Assembly (NCBI RefSeq): GCF_036013915.1
Contig: NZ_CP107899.1
Span: 2,294,001 to 2,358,000, forward strand
Length of the DNA: 64,000 bases
Direction: 5' to 3'
Origin: Streptomyces sp. NBC_00464
GTDB lineage: Bacteria; Actinomycetota; Actinomycetes; Streptomycetales; Streptomycetaceae
This document shows, in pieces, positions 10,116 to 20,401 of this stretch. Position numbers and translations under genes: made by a program. The notes beneath the pieces were generated by a model that saw nothing but the letters and a program-made list of their open reading frames with translations, was not told where the DNA came from and made no database searches. Numbering within the stretch: the stretch's first letter is position 1; each line of letters opens with the position of its first letter.

Positions 10116-10126
10116 GTTCGCCCTCC

Positions 10127-11077
10127 TTATCGCGACTTCGGATCGAGGGCGTTACGGACGGCTTCGCCGAGCATGATGAACGCCAGAACGGTGATGCTGA
10201 GCATGATCGACGGGTACAGCAGGATGTGCTGTGCGACGCGGATCTGGGCGGAGCCACCGGAGATGTCCATACCCCACGAGATCGTCGGGTCGGCGAGACC
10301 CAGACCGAGGTAGGACAGCGTCGCTTCGGCCGAGATGTAGACACCGAGCGAGATGGTGGCGACCACGATCACCGGGGCCATGGCGTTGGGCAGGATGTGC
10401 CGGAAGAGGATCCGGCCGGTTCCCGCGCCGAGCGCCCTGGCGGCCTGCACGTAGTCCGACTGCTTGATGACGATCACCGCACCACGCATGACACGCGCGA
10501 TCTGGGTCCAGCCGAGGAACGCCAGGGCGAAGACGACCACCCAGACCTTCCGCTCGGTGAACGCCTGAAGGACGACCATGGCGCCCAGCAGGAAGGGGAT
10601 GCCGAGGAAGACGTTGGTGAAGAAGCCGGAGAGCAGGGCGTCGACCCAGCCGCCGAAGTAGCCGGCGAGCATGCCGATCAGTCCGCCGAACAGCGTCACC
10701 AGGAGCGTGACGCACACACCGACGGTGATCGAGGCGCGGGTGCCGTAGATGACACGCGCGTAGACGCTGTGGCCCTGGCCGTCGTAGCCGAGCCAGCCCT
10801 CGGAGCCGATCTTGCTCAGCTCCGGCTTGCCCAGGTAGTGGTGCACCAGGTCGGCCGAGGTCGGCGAGGCGTTGGTGAACAGGCCGGGGAAGACCGCCAT
10901 CACGAGCAGGATGACGATCAGGACCGACGAGATGATGAAGTACCAGTTGGAACGCAGGTCCCGCCAGGCGTCGCCCCACAGGCTGCGGGCCTTCTCCGCC
11001 TTCACCGTCGCCGACGGGTCCGCGAGGGGCGCCTTGGCGTCCTCGGGCGCGGGTGCGGTCTTGGTCAGATCAGGCAT
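10127..11077 (-). CDS. Peptide ABC transporter permease (DppC/OppC-like), second operon
   Basis: Permease of 316 aa. A charged cytoplasmic N-terminus of about 45 residues (KTAPAPEDAKAPLADPSATV) leads to helix 1 (WYFIISSVLIVILLVMAVFP). A large extracytoplasmic loop and five more helices follow. The docking loop is QAARALGAGTGRILFRHILP, and the end is EAVRNALDPKSR. ATG 11077 overlaps the DppB-like stop by 8 nt (ATGCCTGA). The N-terminal tail is longer and more acidic than usual for OppC, with no known role. Confidence 0.93.
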   Translation of the reverse strand: MPDLTKTAPAPEDAKAPLADPSATVKAEKARSLWGDAWRDLRSNWYFIISSVLIVILLVMAVFPGLFTNASPTSADLVHHYLGKPELSKIGSEGWLGYDGQGHSVYARVIYGTRASITVGVCVTLLVTLFGGLIGMLAGYFGGWVDALLSGFFTNVFLGIPFLLGAMVVLQAFTERKVWVVVFALAFLGWTQIARVMRGAVIVIKQSDYVQAARALGAGTGRILFRHILPNAMAPVIVVATISLGVYISAEATLSYLGLGLADPTISWGMDISGGSAQIRVAQHILLYPSIMLSITVLAFIMLGEAVRNALDPKSR

Positions 11078-12002
11078 AACGGATCCTCGGGTCCAGGACC
11101 GCGTACAGCAGGTCGACGATGAGGCTCATGAGGAGATAGACGAGCACCAGGATGGTGACGAGGCCGACGAGCGTCGTGCCTTCGCGCTTCTGAATCGACT
11201 CGTAGATCGTGCCGCCGATGCCCTTGACGTTGAACAGGCCCTCGGTGACGACCGCGCCGCCCATCAGGGCACCGAGGTCGGTGCCGAGGAAGGTGATGAC
11301 GGGGATCAGCGAGTTGCGCATCAGGTGCACGCCGACGATGCGCCGCTTGGGAAGTCCCTTGGCGATGGCGGTACGCATGTAGTCCGAGCGAAGGTTCTCG
11401 GCCATCGTCGTACGCGTGAGGCGCGCGACATAGGCGAGTGAGAGCGAACCCAGCACGATGGCCGGCGCCAGCAACTCGCCCCACTTGGCGTCGTTGGACA
11501 CGTTCGGATCGATCCAGCCGAGCTGGAAGGCGAACACGGCCTTGATGATGAAGCCGAGGACGAACACCGGGATCGAGATGATCAGCAGGGTGAAGACCAG
11601 GACCACGTTGTCGGTGAGCCGGCCGGCGCGGAGACCGGCGATGGTGCCGAGGCCGATGCCGACGACGATCTCGATGACGAACGCCATGCCGGCGAGCCGG
11701 AGGGTGACGGGGAACGCGTCGCCGAGGACGTCCGTGACGGGACGTCCGCTGGCTATCTGATCACCGAAATCGAAATGCAGGACGATGCCTGTCATGTAAT
11801 TCCAGTACTGCTGCAGGATCGGCAGATCAAGGCCCTTTTCGTGGCGAAGTCTCGCCAGCGTGGCCGGATCGACACCCTTGTCCCCGAACAGCCCGCGCAC
11901 GGGGTCGCCGGGCAGCGTGTAGACCATCAGGAAGATCAGCAGAGTTGTCCCGAGGAAGACCGGGATCATCTGGAGCAGTCGTCGTGCGACATAGCGCCCC
12001 AT
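11070..12002 (-). CDS. Peptide ABC transporter permease (DppB/OppB-like), second operon
   Basis: Permease of 310 aa starting MGRYVARRLLQMIPVFLG. GGAGG at 12007-12011 lies four bases before ATG 12002; the adjacent ATG 12005 is only one base away, so 12002 is preferred. It has LPGDPVRGLFGDKGVDP, the OppB region before the second helix, and the docking loop RTAIAKGLPKRRIVGVHLMR. The end is VDLLYAVLDPRIRYA. A longer opening to 12101 is rejected on both family length and ribosome site. It follows the binding protein after a 169-bp gap that contains a hairpin. Confidence 0.92.
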   Translation of the reverse strand: MGRYVARRLLQMIPVFLGTTLLIFLMVYTLPGDPVRGLFGDKGVDPATLARLRHEKGLDLPILQQYWNYMTGIVLHFDFGDQIASGRPVTDVLGDAFPVTLRLAGMAFVIEIVVGIGLGTIAGLRAGRLTDNVVLVFTLLIISIPVFVLGFIIKAVFAFQLGWIDPNVSNDAKWGELLAPAIVLGSLSLAYVARLTRTTMAENLRSDYMRTAIAKGLPKRRIVGVHLMRNSLIPVITFLGTDLGALMGGAVVTEGLFNVKGIGGTIYESIQKREGTTLVGLVTILVLVYLLMSLIVDLLYAVLDPRIRYA

Positions 12003-12110
12003 CATGCCTCCATGTAATAGGCAGGCGGCAGCCGACGGGCCCTCCCCCGCGCCGAGTTCCCCTGTGGGGTCGTCGGTCGCGTGGAAGGGCCCCCCGGCCA
12101 CTGCGTGCGG

Positions 12111-12150
12111 GCAGGCGCGGACCGTCCTTCAGTGCCGGTCCCGCGCCTGC
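12111..12150 (-). terminator. Intra-operon hairpin after the second binding-protein gene
   Basis: Inverted repeat GCAGGCGCGGACCG (12111-12124) against 12136-12150 with one bulged G, starting 22 bp after the binding-protein stop (12172) on the minus strand. No U-tract is evident. Its place matches the hairpin at 2840 in the first peptide operon, so partial termination or mRNA protection is the likely role. Confidence 0.6.
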
Positions 12151-12171
12151 GCGCGGACTACGTAGGTGTGG

Positions 12172-13812
12172 TTACTTCTTGACTTCGATCTGGGTCAGGA
12201 TCGGGTCGCCGTCCTGCGCGTAGTCCACGTTCTGGACCTTCTCCGAGTAACCGGCGTTGACCTTGTAGTACCAGAGCGGGATGGAGGGCATGTAGTTCAC
12301 CAGCTCCTTCTCGATCTTCTGGTACGCGGCGACGGACTCGTCGAGGGAGGCAGCGGAGTCGGCCTTCTTGATCTCCGCGTCCAGGCCCTTGTTCGTGAAG
12401 TCACCCTGGTTACCGGCGGCGCCGGTCCGGAACAGGTCCGAGATGAAGTTCGCGTTCACCGGGTAGTCGAGCACCCAACCGGAGCGGTACAGGGACTTGA
12501 CCTCCTTGGCGTCACGAGCGTTCGTGTCGGCCTGGAAGTCGGCCTTCGAGTCGGTGGCGCACTTGACACCGGTCGACTGCGTGATGCTGTTGCAGACCGC
12601 CTCGACCCATTCCTTGTGGCCGCCGTCGGCGTTGAACTGGATCGAGATCTTGTTGCCCGGGACGCCGCCACCCTCCTTGATGAGAGCCTTGGCCTTCGCC
12701 GGGTCGTACTTGGTGACGTCGCCCGCGGCGTCCTTCTGGAAGCCGAGGACACCCTGCGCGACCCAGCCGGTGGCGGGCTCACGCGTGCCCTGGAGCACCG
12801 TCTTGGTGATCGTGGCGCGGTCGATGCCCATCGACAGGCCCTGGAGGACCTTCGGGTCGATGCCCTTGAACTGGTCCGTGTAGAACGCGACGGCGATCGT
12901 CTGGATCGCGGAGTACGGCTTGTCCACCGCGCGGTCACCGAGGTCGGACCGGTAGACCGGAAGGTCCTTCGGGCCGATCTGGCGCAGCACGTCGACGTTG
13001 CCGGACTTCAGGTCCTCGTAGGCGGTTTCGAGGGTGGTGTAGTTCTTGAAGATCACACCGCCGTTCTTCGCCTTGTCGAGACCCTTGTAGTCGTCGTTGC
13101 GGACGACCTTGATCTGCTTCTTGTGGTCCCAGCTGACGAACTTGTACGCGCCGTTGCCGACCGGCTTCTCGCCGGCGGCCTTCGGGTCCGCGTAGAAGGA
13201 CTCGGGCAGCGGGGAGAAGACCGTGTAGCCGAGCTTGTACGAGAAGTACGGGAGCGGGGCGTTGAGCTCGATGGTGAACGTGTAGTCGTCCACCTTCTTC
13301 AGACCGGACATGGCGTCGGCCTTGGGCTTGGCCTTGGCGTCCTCGGGGTGGACGTCGGTGAAGCCCTTGATGTCGCCGAACCAGGACGCGTTGGTCTGGT
13401 TGTTCTTGATGTTGGCGGCCCAGTTCCAGGCCTTGATGTAGGACTCGGCCGTGACGGGCGTGCCGTCGTGGAACTTCCAGTCCTTCTTGAGCTTGACCGT
13501 CCAGAGCTTGCTGTCCTTGGTGTCGACAGACTCTGCGTTGATCATCTCAAGCTTGCCGGACGGGTCATAGTCGACCAGCTGCGAGAAGATCGCGTCGGTG
13601 ACGATGCTGCCGTTCGACTCCATCGTGTTGGCCGGCTGCAGCGGGTTCTGCGGCTCACCGACCTCGACGGAGAAGATGCCGTCAGCATTGACAGCACCCT
13701 TGGCACTGCCCTTGCCCTTGTCGGCGTCGTCGTCGCCGCCGCCACAGGCAGTCGCAGCCAGGGCGATGATGGCCGCTCCCGCGACCCACTTGGCGCTCTT
13801 GGCACCACGCAT
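12172..13812 (-). CDS. Peptide ABC transporter substrate-binding lipoprotein (SBP family 5), second operon
   Basis: Peptide-binding lipoprotein of 546 aa. The start is decided by AGGAGG six bases before ATG 13812; an in-frame ATG at 13827 overlaps that ribosome site. The signal is MRGAKSAKWVAGAAIIALAA with lipobox ATAC and the lipidated cysteine at residue 23, then a GGGDDDADKGKG linker. Family-5 features are EPQNPLQPANTMESNG, LKKDWKFHDGTPVTAESY, and ALIKEGGGVPGN in the hinge region, ending SIPLWYYKVNAGY. First gene of the operon, with a 10-bp inverted repeat in its upstream region that may be an operator. Confidence 0.93.
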   Translation of the reverse strand: MRGAKSAKWVAGAAIIALAATACGGGDDDADKGKGSAKGAVNADGIFSVEVGEPQNPLQPANTMESNGSIVTDAIFSQLVDYDPSGKLEMINAESVDTKDSKLWTVKLKKDWKFHDGTPVTAESYIKAWNWAANIKNNQTNASWFGDIKGFTDVHPEDAKAKPKADAMSGLKKVDDYTFTIELNAPLPYFSYKLGYTVFSPLPESFYADPKAAGEKPVGNGAYKFVSWDHKKQIKVVRNDDYKGLDKAKNGGVIFKNYTTLETAYEDLKSGNVDVLRQIGPKDLPVYRSDLGDRAVDKPYSAIQTIAVAFYTDQFKGIDPKVLQGLSMGIDRATITKTVLQGTREPATGWVAQGVLGFQKDAAGDVTKYDPAKAKALIKEGGGVPGNKISIQFNADGGHKEWVEAVCNSITQSTGVKCATDSKADFQADTNARDAKEVKSLYRSGWVLDYPVNANFISDLFRTGAAGNQGDFTNKGLDAEIKKADSAASLDESVAAYQKIEKELVNYMPSIPLWYYKVNAGYSEKVQNVDYAQDGDPILTQIEVKK

Positions 13813-13848
13813 GGGTTTCCTCCTCATGAGTCCACTTTTGACTACAAG

Positions 13849-13903
13849 AAGGGCACTGGGTCGATACACCGACACCCCTGACGGTGATCGTTTCAGTGCC
13901 CTT
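13849..13903 (-). promoter_or_regulatory. Inverted repeat upstream of the second peptide operon
   Basis: Perfect 10-bp arms AAGGGCACTG (13849-13858) and CAGTGCCCTT (13894-13903), 35 bp apart, 37-91 bp upstream of the binding-protein start. Candidate operator pair or 5' leader structure. The remaining 13904-14175 contains no gene. Confidence 0.5.
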
Positions 13904-14175
13904 AGTGTGCTCGTGAGTCGGCACTCCCCACAGTGCGTGACCCATTGACCCGAGCTCAATGGAGCCAACTATTAAGTACGACTGGGCTGTAAACCACACT
14001 TAAAGGGTCTCGGTTTGACAACATCCGTCACTCGTGCGGATCAATATCCGGACAAACCGATCCCAGACAGACACCCCCGAAACGGACTGTTAACACACGT
14101 TTCGGAGAGCGACGCCCGATAACCGGACAGCTTTGTCTCATATCCTGGACGGAGCGGTCGGAAAATCGGTTGCCA

Positions 14176-14216
14176 AAGGCCAGGGCCCCCACAGTGTCTG
14201 TGAGGGCCCTGGCCTT
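14176..14216 (-). terminator. Strong hairpin terminator downstream of typA
   Basis: Arms of 13 bp (AAGGCCAGGGCCC, 14176-14188, and complement 14204-14216), extended inward by CACAG/CTGTG across one mismatch to a 3-nt loop. It lies 133 bp after the typA stop. The outermost pairs are AA/TT, giving short T-runs in both directions. Confidence 0.8.
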
Positions 14217-14348
14217 CTGCAATGCCCAAAGCTGACGGATCATCGGCCGAAAACGGCCTACCCGCCGCCGGGCCGGTTGTGCCTGTGCCTGTGCTTGGCG
14301 TCAGCGGTACAGGACGTCAGCGGTGCGCAACGTCCGTGGTGCGGGACG

Positions 14349-16223
<1,875 letters not shown>

Positions 16224-16361
16224 GGGTGGCTTGCGCTTCTCTCGGATCGGGGATTCAGGCGTCTTAGTCGGTCTTGAGTCCTCGTACGCCCGCCGGGCGG
16301 ACGCGCCACGGCTAGTCACCATGGTACGGGGCGGGCGCGCCTGCGGCTTCCCGGGCAAGTT

Positions 16362-17075
16362 TTACCGGCCACAGGACAGGCGCACGGCCTCGCGTACGGC
16401 GGCCTCGCGCGCGGCGCCCGAGGCGCCCTCGGGCAGGGGATCCTCACAGTCGAGGGCTCCCGACAGGTCCCTGCCCCATGTCGATACGTGGCCAACGGTC
16501 GGCTCACGGTGCCTGCCGCCTTTGCAGGTGTAGCGGAAATCCACATCGACCATCTCGACGGCGCTGAAGGCCACCAGGCGGGAGCCCACCCCGCCGGTCC
16601 AGTCGCCGTCATCGTAGAAAGGTGCGTACGCCCCCGGTTCGCCCAGTCCCGACCAGCCCTCCAGGTCTTCCGGGTCCTCCCCCTTGTCCGCGAGGCCGAT
16701 ACGTACGCTCAGTGCGTAGAACACGGCCTTCGCGTCCAGCCGCGGGCCCTCGGACTCCAGCGACGCCTGGTCCGTGCGCAGCCGCCGCATCGGCTCGGTC
16801 ATCTTGGTGGGCTTGGCCGTGATGAGCTGCGCGTCGGTGACCCCGTTCAGCACGTATTGACTCTGCAGGTTGAACCAGGTGTACGTGCCGCCCTTGCAGG
16901 CCCGCTCCTCGGGAGCGGACACCTGCTCCGCGCCGGTCTGCGCGGCTGTCGGCGAACCGGTCGGCTTCGGCTTCGCGCCAGTGTCCTCCGGCGTCAAGCT
17001 GCAGCCGCTCGCGCCCGCGAGGAGTCCCGCTACGAGCACAGCCGCCGCACAGGTGAAAGCCCGCGTCCGCTTCAT
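16362..17075 (-). CDS. Putative lipoprotein of unknown function
   Basis: Lipoprotein of 237 aa. The signal peptide is MKRTRAFTCAAAVLVAGLLA with lipobox GASGC and lipidated cysteine at residue 25, then a T/P/A-rich linker (PEDTGAKPKPTGSPTAAQTG). The globular part has three more cysteines (ERACKGG, YTCKGG, DCEDPLP) that could pair, and recurring WFNLQSQ and WSGLGEPG segments. ATG 17075 has GGGGGCGGGAAC upstream; the in-frame ATG at 17114 is rejected because the signal peptide would not be N-terminal. I recognise no family. It sits between typA and the large binding-protein homologue, all on the minus strand. Confidence 0.8.
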   Translation of the reverse strand: MKRTRAFTCAAAVLVAGLLAGASGCSLTPEDTGAKPKPTGSPTAAQTGAEQVSAPEERACKGGTYTWFNLQSQYVLNGVTDAQLITAKPTKMTEPMRRLRTDQASLESEGPRLDAKAVFYALSVRIGLADKGEDPEDLEGWSGLGEPGAYAPFYDDGDWTGGVGSRLVAFSAVEMVDVDFRYTCKGGRHREPTVGHVSTWGRDLSGALDCEDPLPEGASGAAREAAVREAVRLSCGR

Positions 17076-17302
17076 GTTCCCGCCCCCGTGATCAGTTCTT
17101 CCGGCGGAATTCACCGGTGGTCATGACCACGATCCCCCGGGCGGGGGTGCGCGGACGCGGGACTTGAGCAACTTCAGAGGTGGGACTCCGAAGCCACAGC
17201 TCCGAGGTGGGGCTCGGAGCGTGCCTCCGCGGCCGGATCTTCGGGGTTGGGGCCCCGGAGTCAGGAAGGCGGAGTGCTACCCGGGTCAGCAGGTGGAATC
17301 AG

Positions 17303-17332
17303 CCTTGCCCGCCGGCAGGCCGGCGGGCAAGG
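17303..17332 (-). terminator. Hairpin terminator after the LpqW-like gene
   Basis: Perfect 14-bp arms (CCTTGCCCGCCGGC, 17303-17316, and complement 17319-17332) with a 2-nt gap, 42 bp after the stop at 17374. A second, smaller perfect hairpin (8-bp arms, 17199-17220) follows. Together they separate this gene from the downstream lipoprotein gene. Confidence 0.8.
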
Positions 17333-17373
17333 GAATTGAGCCAGTTCTGAGCTTTCGCTTCCGCCCTGACCTG

Positions 17374-19791
17374 CTACTTTTTCCGGTTGGCCGGGGCGCC
17401 TGCGGACTGCGGTGCCTTGAAGCCGATGTCCTGGTAGTGCGGCACCCCGAAGCCGAAGGCGCCGACGTTCAGGAGCTTCTTGTCCGTCGCCACCAGCTGC
17501 GGGCGCTGGTAGAGAGGAATCGATCCTGCGGCGGCCCAGATGCGGGCGTCCGCCTGCTTCATCAGGTCCCTGGCCGTGCCCTCGTCGAGCTCCGAGACCG
17601 CCTCGTCGAAGAGCTGGTCGATGTGGTCCGTGCCGACGCGGGTGTAGTTCTGCTCGACGAGCAGCGATCCGTCGGTGGCGGGCACCGGCTTGGCGAAGAT
17701 CGGGCGGTCGTCCGTGGCCGGGTAGGCGGTGGCCGGCCAGGAGTACAGCGCCAGGTCGTAGTCACCGGACGCGACGTGGTCCTGGAAGTAGCTGTCGTCG
17801 GAGACCTTGGTGATCTCGGTACGGATCCCGATCGTGTCGAGCATCGCCGCGATCCTGTCGCCGACGCCACGCAGGGACTCGGAGCCGGGACCGGACGGCA
17901 GGACGAACCGCAGCGTCAGCGGCTTGCCGTCCTTGCCGAGGGGGCCGCGGGCCGAGTCGGGGGCCTGTGCGGGGGCCGCGGTACCGGCCGGGGCGTAGGC
18001 GCCGGCCGCGCCGCCGGGCTGCCGGTCCTGGGCGGTGATCCGGACGGGGGCGTCCTCGGAGGTGCCCGTCTCGCCCAGGTGTCCCGCCTGGCGCAGCAGG
18101 GCGGCGCTCTGTGCGGCGGCGGCCGGGGCGGGTGCGATGACGTGGGTGGCCGCGCCCTCGGCCTCGCCGGGCTTGTTGTCGTCGCCGACGATGTAGAGGC
18201 CGTCGTCGTTGGAGGGCTCGCGCCGGGCGGCGTCGTCGGTCTTGCCGTCGTCCGTCGCGCTGTCGGCCTCTTCTTCCTCCTCCTGCGCCGTCTTCTGCTG
18301 TGCCTTCTCCTGCGCCTTCTTCTCCCCCGCCTTCTCCTGTGCCTTCTTCTCCTCCGCCTTGACCGCGTCCTTCTGCTTCTCGCCCTCGCTGCCCGCCTTG
18401 GTCCCGTCCGTCTTCTTCGTGGCGCCCTCGCGCGTCCAGCCCGCGTCGGCCAGCAGGGCCTGGGCCTCCTTGGTGTCCTGGCTGCCGAGCGCGTCGCTGC
18501 CGTCCTTGTACGCGGGCTGCCCGGCGAGTGCCAGGTGGCTGCCGAGCGGCTCGGCGGGCAGGCCGAGCGGCCTCAGCACCGCGTCGGCAAGTGCCTGGCG
18601 GTCCAGCGCGCGGGCCACGGCCCGGCGTACCCGGTCGTCGGCGAGCGGCCCGGTCTCGCCGTTCAGCGCGAGCTGGGTGTAGGCGGGCTCCAGGGACTTG
18701 CGGACCACGTAGCCGCGCAGATCGCTCTGCTCGGCGGCGTACGCCTTCGCGGCCCCGGCCTTCTCCTCCCGGGCCTCCTGGGCCTCCTCGGCCACCTCCT
18801 CGTCCGAGCCGTGTGCCAGCGCCCAGGACCGCAGCGCCTGGGCCGGGGTGACCTCGGAGCCGGGGCCGTGGGCGGGCGGTGCGCCGTTGCTGCCGGTGTC
18901 CTGGGCCGCCTGGGCGATCCGGTGGGCGGCGGCCGCGTCGATGTCGGCGACGTCGATCTTCCCCTCGGTCAGCGCCTCGGTACGGTCCTGCGGCTCGACC
19001 GCCTTGAAGACCAGCGAGTCGAGCTTGGCGGGGCTCCCCCACCAGCGCGGGTTGCGGGCCAGCGTGACGGATCCCGTCTCCTTGTCCACCTCGCGCAGCC
19101 GGAAGGGTCCCGCGGTCGCCTTGAGTGTGGACCGCGCACCGTCGTTGAAGGCGTCCGGGGAGCCCGTCACCTGCTTCGGGTACAGCGGGGAGAAGAGGGA
19201 GCGCCAGTCCGCGTACGGCTTGGCGAAGGTGACCTTGACCTCCAGGTCGTCGGCGCCGCGCTCGATCTTCTCGATGCGTTCGTACCCGGCGTTGCGGGCC
19301 GTCCAGAAGGCGGAGTCCTTGCCGCTCAGCGCGCGCCACTGGGCGACGAAGTCCGGTGCGCCGATCTCCCGTCCGTCGCTCCAGACGGCCTGCTGGTTCA
19401 GCCGGTAGAGCACGACCTGCTTGGGCTCGGTGTCGACGACCTTCGCGGATTCCAGATAGTCCGGGTTCAGCTGCGGCCGGCCCTTGGCGTCCAGCGGGAA
19501 GAGCGTCGGCAGCAGCGCGCCGGTGATCCGGGTGGTGGCGCTGTCGGCGTCGGCCTGGAAGGCGTTGAGGGTGGCGGGCATCGCGTCGATCGCCCAGTTG
19601 ACCGTGCCGCCCTCCGCCACCTGGGCGCGCGCCGCTGCCGCGATGTCCTGCGGGACGACGGAGGCGGCTGCGGCCTCGTCGTTGCCCGAGCTGCAGCCGG
19701 CCAGTACGGGGAGGGTGAGCACCCCCGTGGCGAGAAGTGCGATCGAGCGGCGCTTTCGGGATGTCCCGCGCGGGACGCCGACGTGGGACAT
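17374..19791 (-). CDS. Family-5 substrate-binding-like lipoprotein, possibly LpqW-like, with a charged insert
   Basis: Lipoprotein of 805 aa; lipobox VLAGC puts the lipidated cysteine at residue 33. ATG 19791 has GGAGG eight bases upstream. Family-5 binding-protein core is clear (GGTVNWAIDAMPATLNAFQ, YRLNQQAVWSDGREIGAPDF, RKSLEPAYTQLALNGETG), but no permease or ATPase genes are nearby. Residues about 460-530 form a low-complexity K/E/A-rich insert (QEKAGEKKAQEKAQQ), and a smaller E/A-rich stretch lies near 310-335. These make it about 200 aa longer than typical. In mycobacteria the family-5 homologue LpqW lies beside typA and acts in cell-envelope glycolipid synthesis. Synteny suggests a similar non-transport role here, by inference only. 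Confidence 0.8.
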   Translation of the reverse strand: MSHVGVPRGTSRKRRSIALLATGVLTLPVLAGCSSGNDEAAAASVVPQDIAAAARAQVAEGGTVNWAIDAMPATLNAFQADADSATTRITGALLPTLFPLDAKGRPQLNPDYLESAKVVDTEPKQVVLYRLNQQAVWSDGREIGAPDFVAQWRALSGKDSAFWTARNAGYERIEKIERGADDLEVKVTFAKPYADWRSLFSPLYPKQVTGSPDAFNDGARSTLKATAGPFRLREVDKETGSVTLARNPRWWGSPAKLDSLVFKAVEPQDRTEALTEGKIDVADIDAAAAHRIAQAAQDTGSNGAPPAHGPGSEVTPAQALRSWALAHGSDEEVAEEAQEAREEKAGAAKAYAAEQSDLRGYVVRKSLEPAYTQLALNGETGPLADDRVRRAVARALDRQALADAVLRPLGLPAEPLGSHLALAGQPAYKDGSDALGSQDTKEAQALLADAGWTREGATKKTDGTKAGSEGEKQKDAVKAEEKKAQEKAGEKKAQEKAQQKTAQEEEEEADSATDDGKTDDAARREPSNDDGLYIVGDDNKPGEAEGAATHVIAPAPAAAAQSAALLRQAGHLGETGTSEDAPVRITAQDRQPGGAAGAYAPAGTAAPAQAPDSARGPLGKDGKPLTLRFVLPSGPGSESLRGVGDRIAAMLDTIGIRTEITKVSDDSYFQDHVASGDYDLALYSWPATAYPATDDRPIFAKPVPATDGSLLVEQNYTRVGTDHIDQLFDEAVSELDEGTARDLMKQADARIWAAAGSIPLYQRPQLVATDKKLLNVGAFGFGVPHYQDIGFKAPQSAGAPANRKK

Positions 19792-20120
19792 GACTGATAC
19801 CTCCGGGGACGGCCCGGCCCACTCTTACCCGAATAGACCGGATTGTGCGTATGTAGTGGCATTTGCAGTTGATCACACTGGTTCCGCCCGTCCACTGAAA
19901 GCGCCCACGCGCGGGAGACCGCGCAGACACGGCGCAACCGCCCTGAACCTCACCCGTGCGGCGGAGTGCCGGCACCGGCCGGAATGCGGCGCCGCGAGGG
20001 GGCGCGGACCCGGAGCCGGCAAGACGGGACGGCCCGCCCTCTTCCCAACGGGGATGTGACGCGCGACACTCGCATGCGCATGAGCATGGCCACCCGCGAC
20101 TGCGGAAGTGAGATCAAGTC
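19792..20120. other. Divergent intergenic region between the LpqW-like gene and the sdh operon
   Basis: 329 bp carrying both sets of expression signals: GGAGG for the minus-strand gene at its left end, and GGAAGTGAG before the small plus-strand gene at its right end. No convincing promoter hexamers, operators or RNA genes were recognised. Confidence 0.5.
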
Positions 20121-20369
20121 ATGTCACTGCACGATGAATTGACGGCAGTTCAGCACTGTCTCGACGACCTGGTCCGCACCGTCGGACGGCTGGAGCGGAC
20201 CCTCGCGCAACTGCGCGCGGCGGACACCGCACCGGATCCGCTCGCCCCCGCCTGCGACGCCGCACCCGTCGACGGCGTCATCACGATCACCGACGCGCCG
20301 TACGACACCACCCTGTGGACGGACTCGGACGACGAGGGTCTGGGCGTCCCCGGCAGGCACGCCCCCTAG
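20121..20369 (+). CDS. Small protein upstream of the succinate dehydrogenase operon
   Basis: Protein of 82 aa, beginning MSLHDELTAVQHCLDDLVRT. Residues 3-35 form an amphipathic, leucine-rich helix that could be a short coiled coil (LTAVQHCLDDLVRTVGRLER). A flexible acidic tail follows (WTDSDDEGLGVPG). ATG 20121 follows GGAAGTGAGATCAAGTC. It ends 32 bp before the SdhC-like TTG start, with no terminator between, so it is probably co-transcribed with sdh. I do not recognise a family. Coding potential is supported by plus-strand third-position GC and by spacing, not by homology. Confidence 0.6.
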   Translation: MSLHDELTAVQHCLDDLVRTVGRLERTLAQLRAADTAPDPLAPACDAAPVDGVITITDAPYDTTLWTDSDDEGLGVPGRHAP

Positions 20370-20401
20370 CGGGGACGCCTGACACCTCCTAGGAGAGTTC
20401 C

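Noticed and set aside
12166..13881. A 571-codon plus-strand open frame opposite the second binding-protein gene
   Set aside because: Shadow of the real minus-strand gene, which has a signal peptide, lipobox and ribosome site.
17762..19975. A 737-codon minus-strand frame offset within the LpqW-like gene
   Set aside because: Arg/Gly-rich translation with no domain; same strand but wrong frame, overlapping a gene with clear family features.
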